DNA from: Spirochaetales bacterium
GTDB lineage: Bacteria; Spirochaetota; Spirochaetia; DSM-27196; SLST01
Reading direction: 5' to 3'
NCBI GenBank assembly: GCA_028284845.1
Contig: JANQQY010000649.1
Span: forward strand, 1 to 14,397
DNA: 14,397 nt
This document shows positions 1 to 7,361 of the stretch, piece by piece. The first letter of the stretch is position 1. Each line of letters opens with the position of its first letter. The notes below the pieces were generated by a model. It saw only the letters and a list, made by a program, of their open reading frames with translations. It searched no databases and was not told the DNA's origin. A program made the position numbers and the translations under genes.

Positions 1-671
1 TTGCCAAACCCCTGGATTGCGGTAGAAGCCCCATTCGGGTCGATCCCGAGCCTCTCGCACGCCTCGCGAACCGTGTAAATCCCGCCTCGTGCCGTCGCAT
101 CGCCGCGGCCCCGCGATCCGCCAATCGGAATCGGCTTCCCGGTGATCACACCCGGATGCGCTTCGGAGTTCATCGTCTCGAACTCGTCCATCATCCACGC
201 CATGATCTGCGGGCTGGTGTAGACGTCCGGTGCGGGAACGTCCTTGGTGATCCCAAGGATCCGACCGACCGCCCGAATGTAGCCACGGGCGAGGCGTTCC
301 TTCTCGCCCTGTGAGAGCTCCTTTGGGTTACAGGTCACCCCACCCTTTCCGCCGCCAAGGGGCAGATCGACGACCGCAGTCTTCCAGGTCATCCATGCGG
401 CAAGAGCTCGCACCGTGTCGATCGTCTCTTCAGGATGCCACCGGAGTCCTCCCTTGGTTGGACCACGTCCGTTGTTGTACTGGACCCGGTACCCCTTGAA
501 GACCTGAACCGAGCCGTCGTCCATGCGAACGGGAATCGTGACGATAAACTCGCGCATTGGTTCGCGCAGGAAGGCCCTCGCCGCGGGGTCGAGCGAGAGT
601 AGTTCCGCGGCTTCGTCAAACTGCCGCTGCGCGATAGCAAAGGGGTTGAGGCTCTCAGAGGGTGTACTCAT
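1..671 (-). CDS. gdhA: Glu/Leu/Phe/Val dehydrogenase, probably glutamate dehydrogenase (3' end cut off by window edge)
   Basis: NAD(P)-dependent amino acid dehydrogenase that interconverts glutamate with 2-oxoglutarate plus ammonia in the cytoplasm. About 223 residues are present, roughly half of the usual 415-450. Visible: the N-terminal 'LNPFAIAQRQFDEAA' segment; PTKGGLR (K73) and TWKTAVV (K97), both substrate-side lysines of the family; the signature LGGGKGG with the catalytic lysine at K109; PAPDVYT with the conserved Asp149; and the beginning of the Rossmann glycine motif (GFGN) right at the edge. The ATG at 671-669 has GGAG three bases upstream. It lies inside the last codons of the AddA-like gene, giving a 17-base overlap, so this is the third gene of that cluster and probably translationally coupled. 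Family assignment is firm. Glutamate rather than leucine or phenylalanine as substrate is inferred from overall similarity to glutamate dehydrogenases. Confidence 0.93.
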   Translation of the reverse strand, partial: MSTPSESLNPFAIAQRQFDEAAELLSLDPAARAFLREPMREFIVTIPVRMDDGSVQVFKGYRVQYNNGRGPTKGGLRWHPEETIDTVRALAAWMTWKTAVVDLPLGGGKGGVTCNPKELSQGEKERLARGYIRAVGRILGITKDVPAPDVYTSPQIMAWMMDEFETMNSEAHPGVITGKPIPIGGSRGRGDATARGGIYTVREACERLGIDPNGASTAIQGFG

Positions 672-3600
672 GGACTCCGAGTATAGACCCATCCGGTGAG
701 GAGTCAAAAAGAAATGTGGTGCCGGAGCGAAGGTGGTGAAGGAGCGGATCAACGGTCAGTCCGGTGAGCCGTGCGGCCGCGATCGCATAGGCGCCAAGTT
801 GCACGGCATAGTGGCTCGGCTCAAGGACGCGGTCGGTTTTGAAGTCGACAACGATGCATCGGTCATCCATGACCACAAGGAGGTCGATCACGCCTCTGAC
901 GAGTTGTGCACCCAGGAGCTGTTCGTGGACTGACAGCGGCAGGAGCTCCGCGCGAACAGTGAACGGAACCTCGTGCTCCACAGCTCCGCGGCCAAGATCA
1001 GCCATCAGAGGAGACCGAAGGAATCGAAGTGCCAGCGTCGCGGCGTCCTGCTCGTAGAGAAGCCGTTCCTTCGATGGAAGATCGGGATGGAGCGCCTCGG
1101 CTGAATCGGGAAGCAACTCCCCCACGGCATGCTCGATGAGGTAGTGGCAGTAGGTACCAAACTCCGCATGCAGACCCTTGTCCGCGAGGATGGGATCAAC
1201 GGCAAGAGGGGGCGAGTCGACCTTCCCCCATGGCGGACATACCTCGATGCCGTTGGTACGAACTCGCTCGGTCAGGGTCGTCACCGGCAGCTCAAGATCG
1301 GGAAACGTTCGATCGAGCTTGTGAGCCGACTCATACCTCTTTGCGACTGCCTCGAGCGAGACGTCCTCACTCCTTGTGCCCGCGGCAAAGAAGTGTTCGC
1401 GGGGAACCGGTTCCCACTCGACCCTCTGAAGGCGTACCGGCGCATGAGACTCCTCCGCGGGGTCATCGAGCGAGTCCCCGGCGATCGCGAACGCCTCATC
1501 GGCGATGCCGGCAATCGATGCCTCCGGTCCACCCTCCGGACCGGCGATAAAGAGGTGTGACTCTGCGCGGGTGGCAGCGACGTAGAAGAGGCGTCGAAGC
1601 TCCGCAAGATCCTGCGCCTTGGCGCGCTCGGTTTCGGCGTGAAAGAAGTAGTTGATCGCAGATTCACGCACGGCGCCCGGCGCGAGAGATCCAAGAACGA
1701 AGGATGGTCCGTGTTGATCGGAGAGGTAGAAGGGCCGATCGGAAACTCGCGAACTCCTGCCGGCGCTCTCCGCATAGGCAATCACGACCACGGGGAACTC
1801 GAGGCCCTTCGCACGATGGACGGTCATGATCTGGACCGCGTCGGCATCGGCTCGCAGGAGCTCAAGCTCGTCGGGCTTCTCGTTTTGTCCAAGGTGACGG
1901 CGGATCTCATCCAGGAAGCTTGCAAGTCCTTGGTCTTCGAACTGGATGGCAAGCTCGCGAAGAAGCTCGTAGTACTCCAGGTAGGTAACGTACTCGGGCC
2001 GCCGAAGGAGATGGTATCGGTAGCCCCATCCATACCAGATCTCGTGGAGCGTGCGGGCGATGGGCTGTGAATCTGCGATCATGCGAAGGCTGTGGAACCG
2101 CAGAGCTGTTCTCTCGAGGGCGCGACGATCACTCTCTGAGAGAGCCTCGACCGGAGAGAAAAGCTCGTTCTCGGAGAGCAGTTGCCGGACCATCCCCTCA
2201 TCGGAGATGCCGACGAGCGGAGAACGAAGGAGGCCGGCGTAGGCGGCACGGTCGTGCGGGTAGGTCAGGAGCTGCAGCACCTGGTAGATGTCGTAGACTG
2301 GTGCCTCCAGGTAGAGGCTTCTGGCAGCCTGGGAGACGTGAGGCACGGAGAAGCGGCGCAGCATTCGTTCGAGGCGAATCTGGTTTCCGCCGGTCCGAAG
2401 CAGAATAGCGATGTCGCGGTAGTGGACGGGCCGGCTCCCCTCGCCGTCGCGAACATGAAGCTCACCGGCGGAAACCATCCGTTCGATCGTTCTCGCGATG
2501 TAAAACGCTTGGGCGTCGAGATCTGAGAGGTAGTTAGCATCGCCCCTCTCCCGGCGCTTGAGCACCCATCGCTCTACCCTGGGATCGACCCCCGGTGTGC
2601 GCGGGCGCCACCGGAGAGCGCTGAACGTGGCGTCAAAACTCTCTCGAGCCTCGCCGAAGGTTCGCGCAAAGAGTGCATTGAAGAATCGGACCAGTCCGGG
2701 TTCGCTTCGATAGTTTGCACCAAGTGTCAGCTCCTCCGAGCGTGTCCCGAGTTCGCCGGAGAGCTCACGAAAGACCGAAACGTCGGCACCTCGAAATCGG
2801 TAGATCGACTGCTTCTCATCGCCAACAAAAAAGAGCTTGCCAGGCGCAAGATTCGATGGCGTTGGAACGCCGTCCGAGAGTCGGTCCTCGCGTTCGGAGA
2901 GCAGATAGAGGAGTGCCTTCTGATCGGCATTGTTGTCCTGAAACTCATCGATCATGATCGCCTGGAATCGCCGCTTGTAGTGATTGCGCAGCTCGGCCTG
3001 ATCGGTGAGGACGCGAATCGCCAGGGTCACGACATCGTGGTAGGAGAGGACGCCAGATCGACGCTTTGTCTGGATGATCTCCTGCGAGAACCGGGTCGCA
3101 TGCGCTGCCAGCTGCTCGAGCTCGGGCCAGCGAGCAATGGTTTCGCGAGCAATCCGGAGCGCCTCGACGCTCTTTCGAAGTTCCGGGACAATCGCCTTGA
3201 GAAGCTCGACCGCAGGCTTCCGGCTCGACCCGCACTGCAGGCCGATCGAGAGTATTGCATCAAGGTGCTGGTCAAGGATCTCCTCGGACTCGGCGACCGG
3301 GCGTGCGAGATCGACCGCCCGCGCCACACACTTCGCCTCCCCGGGATCAAGGTCGGCAATTGCGACTGCATCTGCGCGAATCGCAGCCTCGAGCCGTTTC
3401 GCCTCCGCAGTCACGAATTCACGCTGATCCGTCGAGAGATCGAAGGCGGTTGTGCCTGCCACCTCTGAAAGATCGCGGCCTATCGCGGCGAATCCGTCAC
3501 GCCAGGTACTCTGGAATCCAAGAAGCCGTATGAGTCCTTGAAGAGAGTGATCCGTACCGTGATCCCGGACATAGGCAAGCGCCCTCTCCTCAACGAGCGC

Positions 3601-3969
3601 GGTGAGTCGTCGCTCGTCAATCACGAACTCCGGCGAGATTCCATAGACCGAACACCCGTCCCTCGCGACCATGGAGCAGAAGCTATCCAGGGTCGATATG
3701 ACGGACCGATCGAATCTGGAGAGTTGTGTACGCACAAATGGATCGTCTTGGTAGTCGCGGAGTTCGGAGTAGATCCGGGCGTGCATCTCAGCCGCTGCCT
3801 TCCTGGTGAAGGTGAGAGCAAGAATACGGTCGACCGGGATCTGGCGCTCCCGGACCAGACGGACATAGCGGCGAGTAAGAACCAAGGTCTTCCCGGAACC
3901 GGCACCCGCGCTGACAACCGCCGCATCACTTGCAATGGCACGCTTCTGATCGGGATCGAACTCTCGCAT
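655..3969 (-). CDS. addA: AddA/RecB-like UvrD-family helicase with C-terminal PD-(D/E)XK nuclease
   Basis: ATP-dependent 3'-5' helicase and nuclease that unwinds and trims double-strand DNA ends before RecA loading; 1104 residues. Superfamily 1A motifs appear in order: Q motif near Q8, Walker A AGAGSGKT with K27, motif Ia LALTFTRKAAAEM, Walker B DEFQD at 341-345, motif III VGDEKQSIYRFRGAD around 383, motif IV ANYRSEPGLV, motif V TVHRAKGLEF from 716, motif VI FYVAATRAES from 795 with R801. The nuclease domain shows GTYCHYLIE (H942), GVID with D1029, VDFKTD with D1042 and K1044, then the QLGAYA motif, so both activities look intact. Its ATG follows the AddB stop immediately (TAGATG); only a weak GTGGTG precedes it, consistent with coupled translation. 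AddA rather than RecB is chosen because the partner upstream is AddB-like with its own nuclease site and no RecC or RecD gene is adjacent. Confidence 0.92.
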   Translation of the reverse strand: MREFDPDQKRAIASDAAVVSAGAGSGKTLVLTRRYVRLVRERQIPVDRILALTFTRKAAAEMHARIYSELRDYQDDPFVRTQLSRFDRSVISTLDSFCSMVARDGCSVYGISPEFVIDERRLTALVEERALAYVRDHGTDHSLQGLIRLLGFQSTWRDGFAAIGRDLSEVAGTTAFDLSTDQREFVTAEAKRLEAAIRADAVAIADLDPGEAKCVARAVDLARPVAESEEILDQHLDAILSIGLQCGSSRKPAVELLKAIVPELRKSVEALRIARETIARWPELEQLAAHATRFSQEIIQTKRRSGVLSYHDVVTLAIRVLTDQAELRNHYKRRFQAIMIDEFQDNNADQKALLYLLSEREDRLSDGVPTPSNLAPGKLFFVGDEKQSIYRFRGADVSVFRELSGELGTRSEELTLGANYRSEPGLVRFFNALFARTFGEARESFDATFSALRWRPRTPGVDPRVERWVLKRRERGDANYLSDLDAQAFYIARTIERMVSAGELHVRDGEGSRPVHYRDIAILLRTGGNQIRLERMLRRFSVPHVSQAARSLYLEAPVYDIYQVLQLLTYPHDRAAYAGLLRSPLVGISDEGMVRQLLSENELFSPVEALSESDRRALERTALRFHSLRMIADSQPIARTLHEIWYGWGYRYHLLRRPEYVTYLEYYELLRELAIQFEDQGLASFLDEIRRHLGQNEKPDELELLRADADAVQIMTVHRAKGLEFPVVVIAYAESAGRSSRVSDRPFYLSDQHGPSFVLGSLAPGAVRESAINYFFHAETERAKAQDLAELRRLFYVAATRAESHLFIAGPEGGPEASIAGIADEAFAIAGDSLDDPAEESHAPVRLQRVEWEPVPREHFFAAGTRSEDVSLEAVAKRYESAHKLDRTFPDLELPVTTLTERVRTNGIEVCPPWGKVDSPPLAVDPILADKGLHAEFGTYCHYLIEHAVGELLPDSAEALHPDLPSKERLLYEQDAATLALRFLRSPLMADLGRGAVEHEVPFTVRAELLPLSVHEQLLGAQLVRGVIDLLVVMDDRCIVVDFKTDRVLEPSHYAVQLGAYAIAAARLTGLTVDPLLHHLRSGTTFLFDSSPDGSILGVHEYTL

Positions 3970-6693
3970 CTACTGCACCACGAACCGAGATCGGCAGATA
4001 CCACGGAACGGACACCCATCGCACTCGTCAGTGCAACTGTAGTCTCCGCCGCGGACGTCAGAGACGAGTGAGTCAATGCGATGGTGAAGGTGGTCGATGA
4101 CCTCGTCCATTCGCTCGCGCGACATGATGGGTTTCGCGACATCCGAGTCGCCAAACACCAGGTCAAAGACGCCACGCTCAAGGCTGTAGTAGCCGGCATT
4201 CTCAACGGCGAATCCGTGACTTTCCAAAAGGAGGACGTAGAACGGGATCTGAAGGCTGGTAATCGCATCCCGGTCTGCTTGTCGCGCATCGGGTTCGAGC
4301 GACAAGAGTCCGATCGCCTGGGCATTACCGCCGTGCTGATCGGTCTTCCGTGGAAGCTCTCGACGCTTGTAATCAACCAAGGTGACGAGCCCGTCGCGCG
4401 ATTCGGAGACCCGATCGAATCGACCCACCACTACCACGCCGTGCTCATCCAGGACGACCTCGTCGCGCTGCTCCGACGAGCGGACTCGCTGGCCGTCGAT
4501 CAGGTCGGAATCTGTTCGCATCACGGCGTCAAAGACACGCAGGGCGAGTGGTTCTCGGGCGGCGATTCCTGCCCTGGGCACCATGCCGTGCGCGCGTTCG
4601 AGTGACCGACGGTAGATATCACGAAACGTGGATCGGTACTCGTCGATCCGTTCGGCCTCAAACGGTCTCTCCTCAGACTTCAACGAGGCAAAAAAAGCGT
4701 CCAGGAGGTCGTGGTAGAGCATTCCGAGTCGTCGCGGATCGTCGGGATCTACCTCGAACTCCGGCTCGTCGATCCCAAGGATATGTGTCAGCAGGAACCC
4801 AAACCGACACGAAAGGTAGTTGTGGAGAGCCGAGGATGAGACTCTCAGCAGATCGGTTCTGCCCTCGGCTTCCATCTGCGCAGAAGCGAGCGTTGTGACC
4901 GTGCCGTCTTCGATGGGTGATCTGGTAAGGTCCGGCCCGGGACGAGTGGCTGCCTGAAGGTAGGACCGAAGGCCCGACATCTGAAGCGAGTGAACCTGTT
5001 TGGCGTCAAACTCGAGCCGTTCTTCAGCCCGCCACGAGTGGAAGGGAGATCTCTCTGCTCGACCGTGGTTGGCATGATCAGATTCCTGAATCGCTCCCGC
5101 CGCAACAAAGATGCTCGGCGGAAGATGCGGACCCTCCCAGCCCCGGGATCCGTAACTGAACGCAACGTGGGCACCGGATAGAGAATAGGCCGTGGCATAA
5201 ATCGACGTTAGGTCACAGTCTGCCACTGTCTCACCGAGCTGATCGCGTTGGGCCTGCGTCAGATAGGGAAACCCAGAGTCCACGACAGCTACGCTGCGTG
5301 CGTGGGCGTTGAGGACAAAGTGATACTCGGGCGACATTCCCGCCCCAACGCGGTACGGCAGCACATCGATCCCTCGATCAGCCCGCTGCGGCACATACAA
5401 CGACTCCGAAAGACGACGAATCAAGAAGGCACCAGGAGAAGCTATCGACTCGCCCAGTCGCTCCTCGAGCTCAGCGAGCTCTCGTATCTCCTGCATGCAC
5501 CGTTGGAGGACTCGCTCGTTCTCAGGAAGCCACCGCTCGTGGTCAACAGCAGAGCCAAGAAGCGCCAACATGACGCGACGAAGTGCGCCGGCGGATGCCG
5601 CGGAGACTGCATCGCGTGCAGCCAGGAGAAGGGATCGCGCACTGGAGGATTCCTCGCAGATCCGAAGCCATTGCTCGACGGTGCCGGCGGAGGAGCCAAG
5701 GAGGCCGCGTTGTACCGCCCGCTCAACAGCACGCCCGTGATCAGCGACATTGCGCCATGGGATTGCCTGCGCCAGGAGCAATCGCTTCATCGCAGGAAGA
5801 GAGTAGCCGCTCGAGGAAGCCTCAATGAGATCCCGAAAGAACCGACCGACCGGTGACTCGAGTAGCGACGACCCTTGACGGAAGGTCAGAGGGACGGAGG
5901 CGAGGGCGGCAAGCTCGATGAGCCGCGGGCGAAGGGCGTCGAGGTCTCCAACGGTGACAACGATCTCCTCGGGCGAAACGCCGTCGTCCAGCAACTGGGC
6001 GATTTGCACGAAGGCGGCCTCCATCTCGGTCTGGGTGTCGGAGAAGCGCGTCAGCGGCACCGTTTTCTCGTGTGGCACGGCGAGCGATGGGAGAGATGCA
6101 ACAGAGCCGGCGAACTCGGCATAGTCGGTGGCGAGCTCAGGGAAGACCAGAAAGTAGCTGCCCCCTACAAAGGCGGGATCCCGAGCGAGCCAGGCGGGTT
6201 CGTAGAGGTCGTGCTCCGTCAGGAAAAGCCTGTATCGCGACTCGATCGATTGGAGATCATTGAGGATCGGCGCGAGCCATGCGGGCGGATCGGCGACGTG
6301 GGAGAGTATGCGGGAGTTCGGGATTCGCGAAATGAGGCGTGGAATGCGCGATTCGAACGCCTGGGACTCATGCGCATACTCAGGAGGAACAATCGCTTGG
6401 AGGAATGGCGTCTTGGCGTTCTCGCGCACGATCGAACTCGCGAAGAAGGTCCGGATCATGGCGTTCGCAGGCCGAGCTTGCGTTCGCAGTTCGAACGCCC
6501 GTTCCTTGAATCTGTCCCACGAGATGATGCGATCATCTCGAATGACACCCACCGCACGCGAGAGTACGAGATGCTTGCGCCAGAAATCGGCTGCGAGTTG
6601 AGAGGGAAAGACGAGTGCCTCACCTCGGTCGAGCGCACCCACGAGGGCGTCCCTGTAAGCTTCCCTAAGAAATGGCGCCAAAGCCTCCGACAT
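3970..6693 (-). CDS. addB: AddB-like subunit: iron-sulfur PD-(D/E)XK nuclease
   Basis: Second subunit of an AddAB-type end-processing complex; 907 residues against about 1166 in Bacillus AddB. The C-terminal nuclease is clear: SSSALHNYLSC with C629 as first cluster ligand, GRFDRV (D760), LVDYKRR (D774, K776), QIPFYVLLL, and the closing C-x2-C-x5-C (C891, C894, C900) that completes the 4Fe-4S staple known from AddB. A further cysteine, C887, lies just before it. The N-terminal two thirds resemble the helicase-like fold of AddB ('FPSQLAADFWR' near residue 29), but I find no Walker A motif, so it probably scans DNA rather than hydrolysing ATP. First gene of the minus-strand cluster. The ATG at 6693 lacks a good ribosome binding site; GTG at 6642, with AGGG eight bases upstream, is an alternative start. 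Only 20 bases separate the ATG from the divergent start at 6714. Confidence 0.87.
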   Translation of the reverse strand: MSEALAPFLREAYRDALVGALDRGEALVFPSQLAADFWRKHLVLSRAVGVIRDDRIISWDRFKERAFELRTQARPANAMIRTFFASSIVRENAKTPFLQAIVPPEYAHESQAFESRIPRLISRIPNSRILSHVADPPAWLAPILNDLQSIESRYRLFLTEHDLYEPAWLARDPAFVGGSYFLVFPELATDYAEFAGSVASLPSLAVPHEKTVPLTRFSDTQTEMEAAFVQIAQLLDDGVSPEEIVVTVGDLDALRPRLIELAALASVPLTFRQGSSLLESPVGRFFRDLIEASSSGYSLPAMKRLLLAQAIPWRNVADHGRAVERAVQRGLLGSSAGTVEQWLRICEESSSARSLLLAARDAVSAASAGALRRVMLALLGSAVDHERWLPENERVLQRCMQEIRELAELEERLGESIASPGAFLIRRLSESLYVPQRADRGIDVLPYRVGAGMSPEYHFVLNAHARSVAVVDSGFPYLTQAQRDQLGETVADCDLTSIYATAYSLSGAHVAFSYGSRGWEGPHLPPSIFVAAGAIQESDHANHGRAERSPFHSWRAEERLEFDAKQVHSLQMSGLRSYLQAATRPGPDLTRSPIEDGTVTTLASAQMEAEGRTDLLRVSSSALHNYLSCRFGFLLTHILGIDEPEFEVDPDDPRRLGMLYHDLLDAFFASLKSEERPFEAERIDEYRSTFRDIYRRSLERAHGMVPRAGIAAREPLALRVFDAVMRTDSDLIDGQRVRSSEQRDEVVLDEHGVVVVGRFDRVSESRDGLVTLVDYKRRELPRKTDQHGGNAQAIGLLSLEPDARQADRDAITSLQIPFYVLLLESHGFAVENAGYYSLERGVFDLVFGDSDVAKPIMSRERMDEVIDHLHHRIDSLVSDVRGGDYSCTDECDGCPFRGICRSRFVVQ

Positions 6694-6703
6694 TCTAAAA
6701 CGT

Positions 6704-6708
6704 GGAGG
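6704..6708 (+). promoter_or_regulatory. Ribosome binding site GGAGG that fixes the start of the 86-residue hypothetical
   Basis: Perfect Shine-Dalgarno core five bases before the ATG at 6714. The frame is also open from a GTG at 6702, but that GTG lies upstream of this site and has no site of its own, so 6714 is the likely start. Confidence 0.7.
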
Positions 6709-6713
6709 CGCAG

Positions 6714-6974
6714 ATGAACAGGCGATACAAGGTGAAGGGCATTTCAGGAATCGAGACCTTCATCGAACTGCTTTCAACAGCACCCGGCGGTTTCGAAGCC
6801 CGAATCACCAGCGTCACCGATCACGGAGTGCGAGAGTCGTGTGAGTTCATCAGCACCGAACTGCTCGACTCCTGCGTCCGCACCGGATATCTCTCTGAAG
6901 CGACTGCGGATGAGGTTCCCCAACCAGACGAGCAGAGGACGAGCGCTGCCGTGGCGGCGGTCGTCGGCGCCTGA
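6714..6974 (+). CDS. Small hypothetical protein, 86 residues
   Basis: Not recognised by name. It begins MNRRYKVKGISGIETFIELL and has a compact first 60 residues of alternating strand and helix character ('FEARITSVTDHGVRESCEF', 'ELLDSCVRTGYL'), followed by a low-complexity acidic then Ala/Val-rich tail. No signal peptide, membrane helix or metal motif is visible. The GGAGG site and the conserved-looking, non-repetitive N-terminal part argue that it is a real gene. It lies head-to-head with addB (20 bases between starts) and its TGA stop touches the TAA stop of the next, opposite-strand gene. No promoter is evident in the tiny spacer, so any promoter must lie inside addB. Function unknown. Confidence 0.7.
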   Translation: MNRRYKVKGISGIETFIELLSTAPGGFEARITSVTDHGVRESCEFISTELLDSCVRTGYLSEATADEVPQPDEQRTSAAVAAVVGA

Positions 6975-7361
6975 TTACGCCCAGTCCCTGAACGGATTCC
7001 GATCCTTCTTGCGCGCTTTGTAGCGCTTCCACGGAATGCGAGTCCACCCGGTTGCCGTCAAGAACTTCACGATATCGGGTCGGCCGCTGTAGCGTGCGCG
7101 CCCGTCGGGTCCCCTCGCCGCCAGGACGATGGGCACGTTCTTGAACACCGGCTCAAAACGCTCTCGCTCGGTAGCGATGGAGCGTTCACCACCCGTCAGC
7201 ACCGCGTGCGACACCTCCACGACGGCAAAACTCACTCCCTGCTCTTTGATCAATGCCCCTCGAAACTCGAACGTCTCGGCCATCGCTTCATAGTACCAGA
7301 ACCGATCGTCTTGGGTTTGTGAACAGCGATCGATCTGGTAGAGTCGGTTTGAGGGATCCAT
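6975..7361 (-). CDS. Hypothetical protein, about 128 residues
   Basis: No family recognised with certainty. The likely start is ATG 7361 (MDPSNRLYQI), which has AGAG seven bases upstream; ATG 7367 gives two more residues. The frame stays open to 7511, but that extension lies antisense to the well supported 217-residue gene and its in-frame Met codons have no ribosome site. The protein looks like one soluble domain: an aromatic/acidic segment DDRFWYYEAMAETFEFRG, a strand-rich core ('VSFAVVEVSHAVL', 'NVPIVLAARGPDGRARYSG'), and a very basic C-terminus WKRYKARKKDRNPFRDW. The basic tail could touch nucleic acid, but that is a guess. It is convergent with the 86-residue gene and divergent from the cyclotransferase-like gene, with essentially no spacer on either side. 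Confidence 0.68.
   Translation of the reverse strand: MDPSNRLYQIDRCSQTQDDRFWYYEAMAETFEFRGALIKEQGVSFAVVEVSHAVLTGGERSIATERERFEPVFKNVPIVLAARGPDGRARYSGRPDIVKFLTATGWTRIPWKRYKARKKDRNPFRDWA

Noticed and set aside
389..640. 83-codon minus-strand frame inside the dehydrogenase gene
   Set aside because: Different frame from the dehydrogenase, whose catalytic motifs are unambiguous; no homology features.
3621..4376. 251-codon minus-strand frame spanning the addB/addA junction
   Set aside because: Ser/Arg-rich product out of frame with both well supported genes; shadow frame.
5875..6717. 280-codon plus-strand open frame across the addB 5' half
   Set aside because: Composition is Arg/Glu/Gly-rich without domain features; it is a shadow of addB, which has clear motifs.
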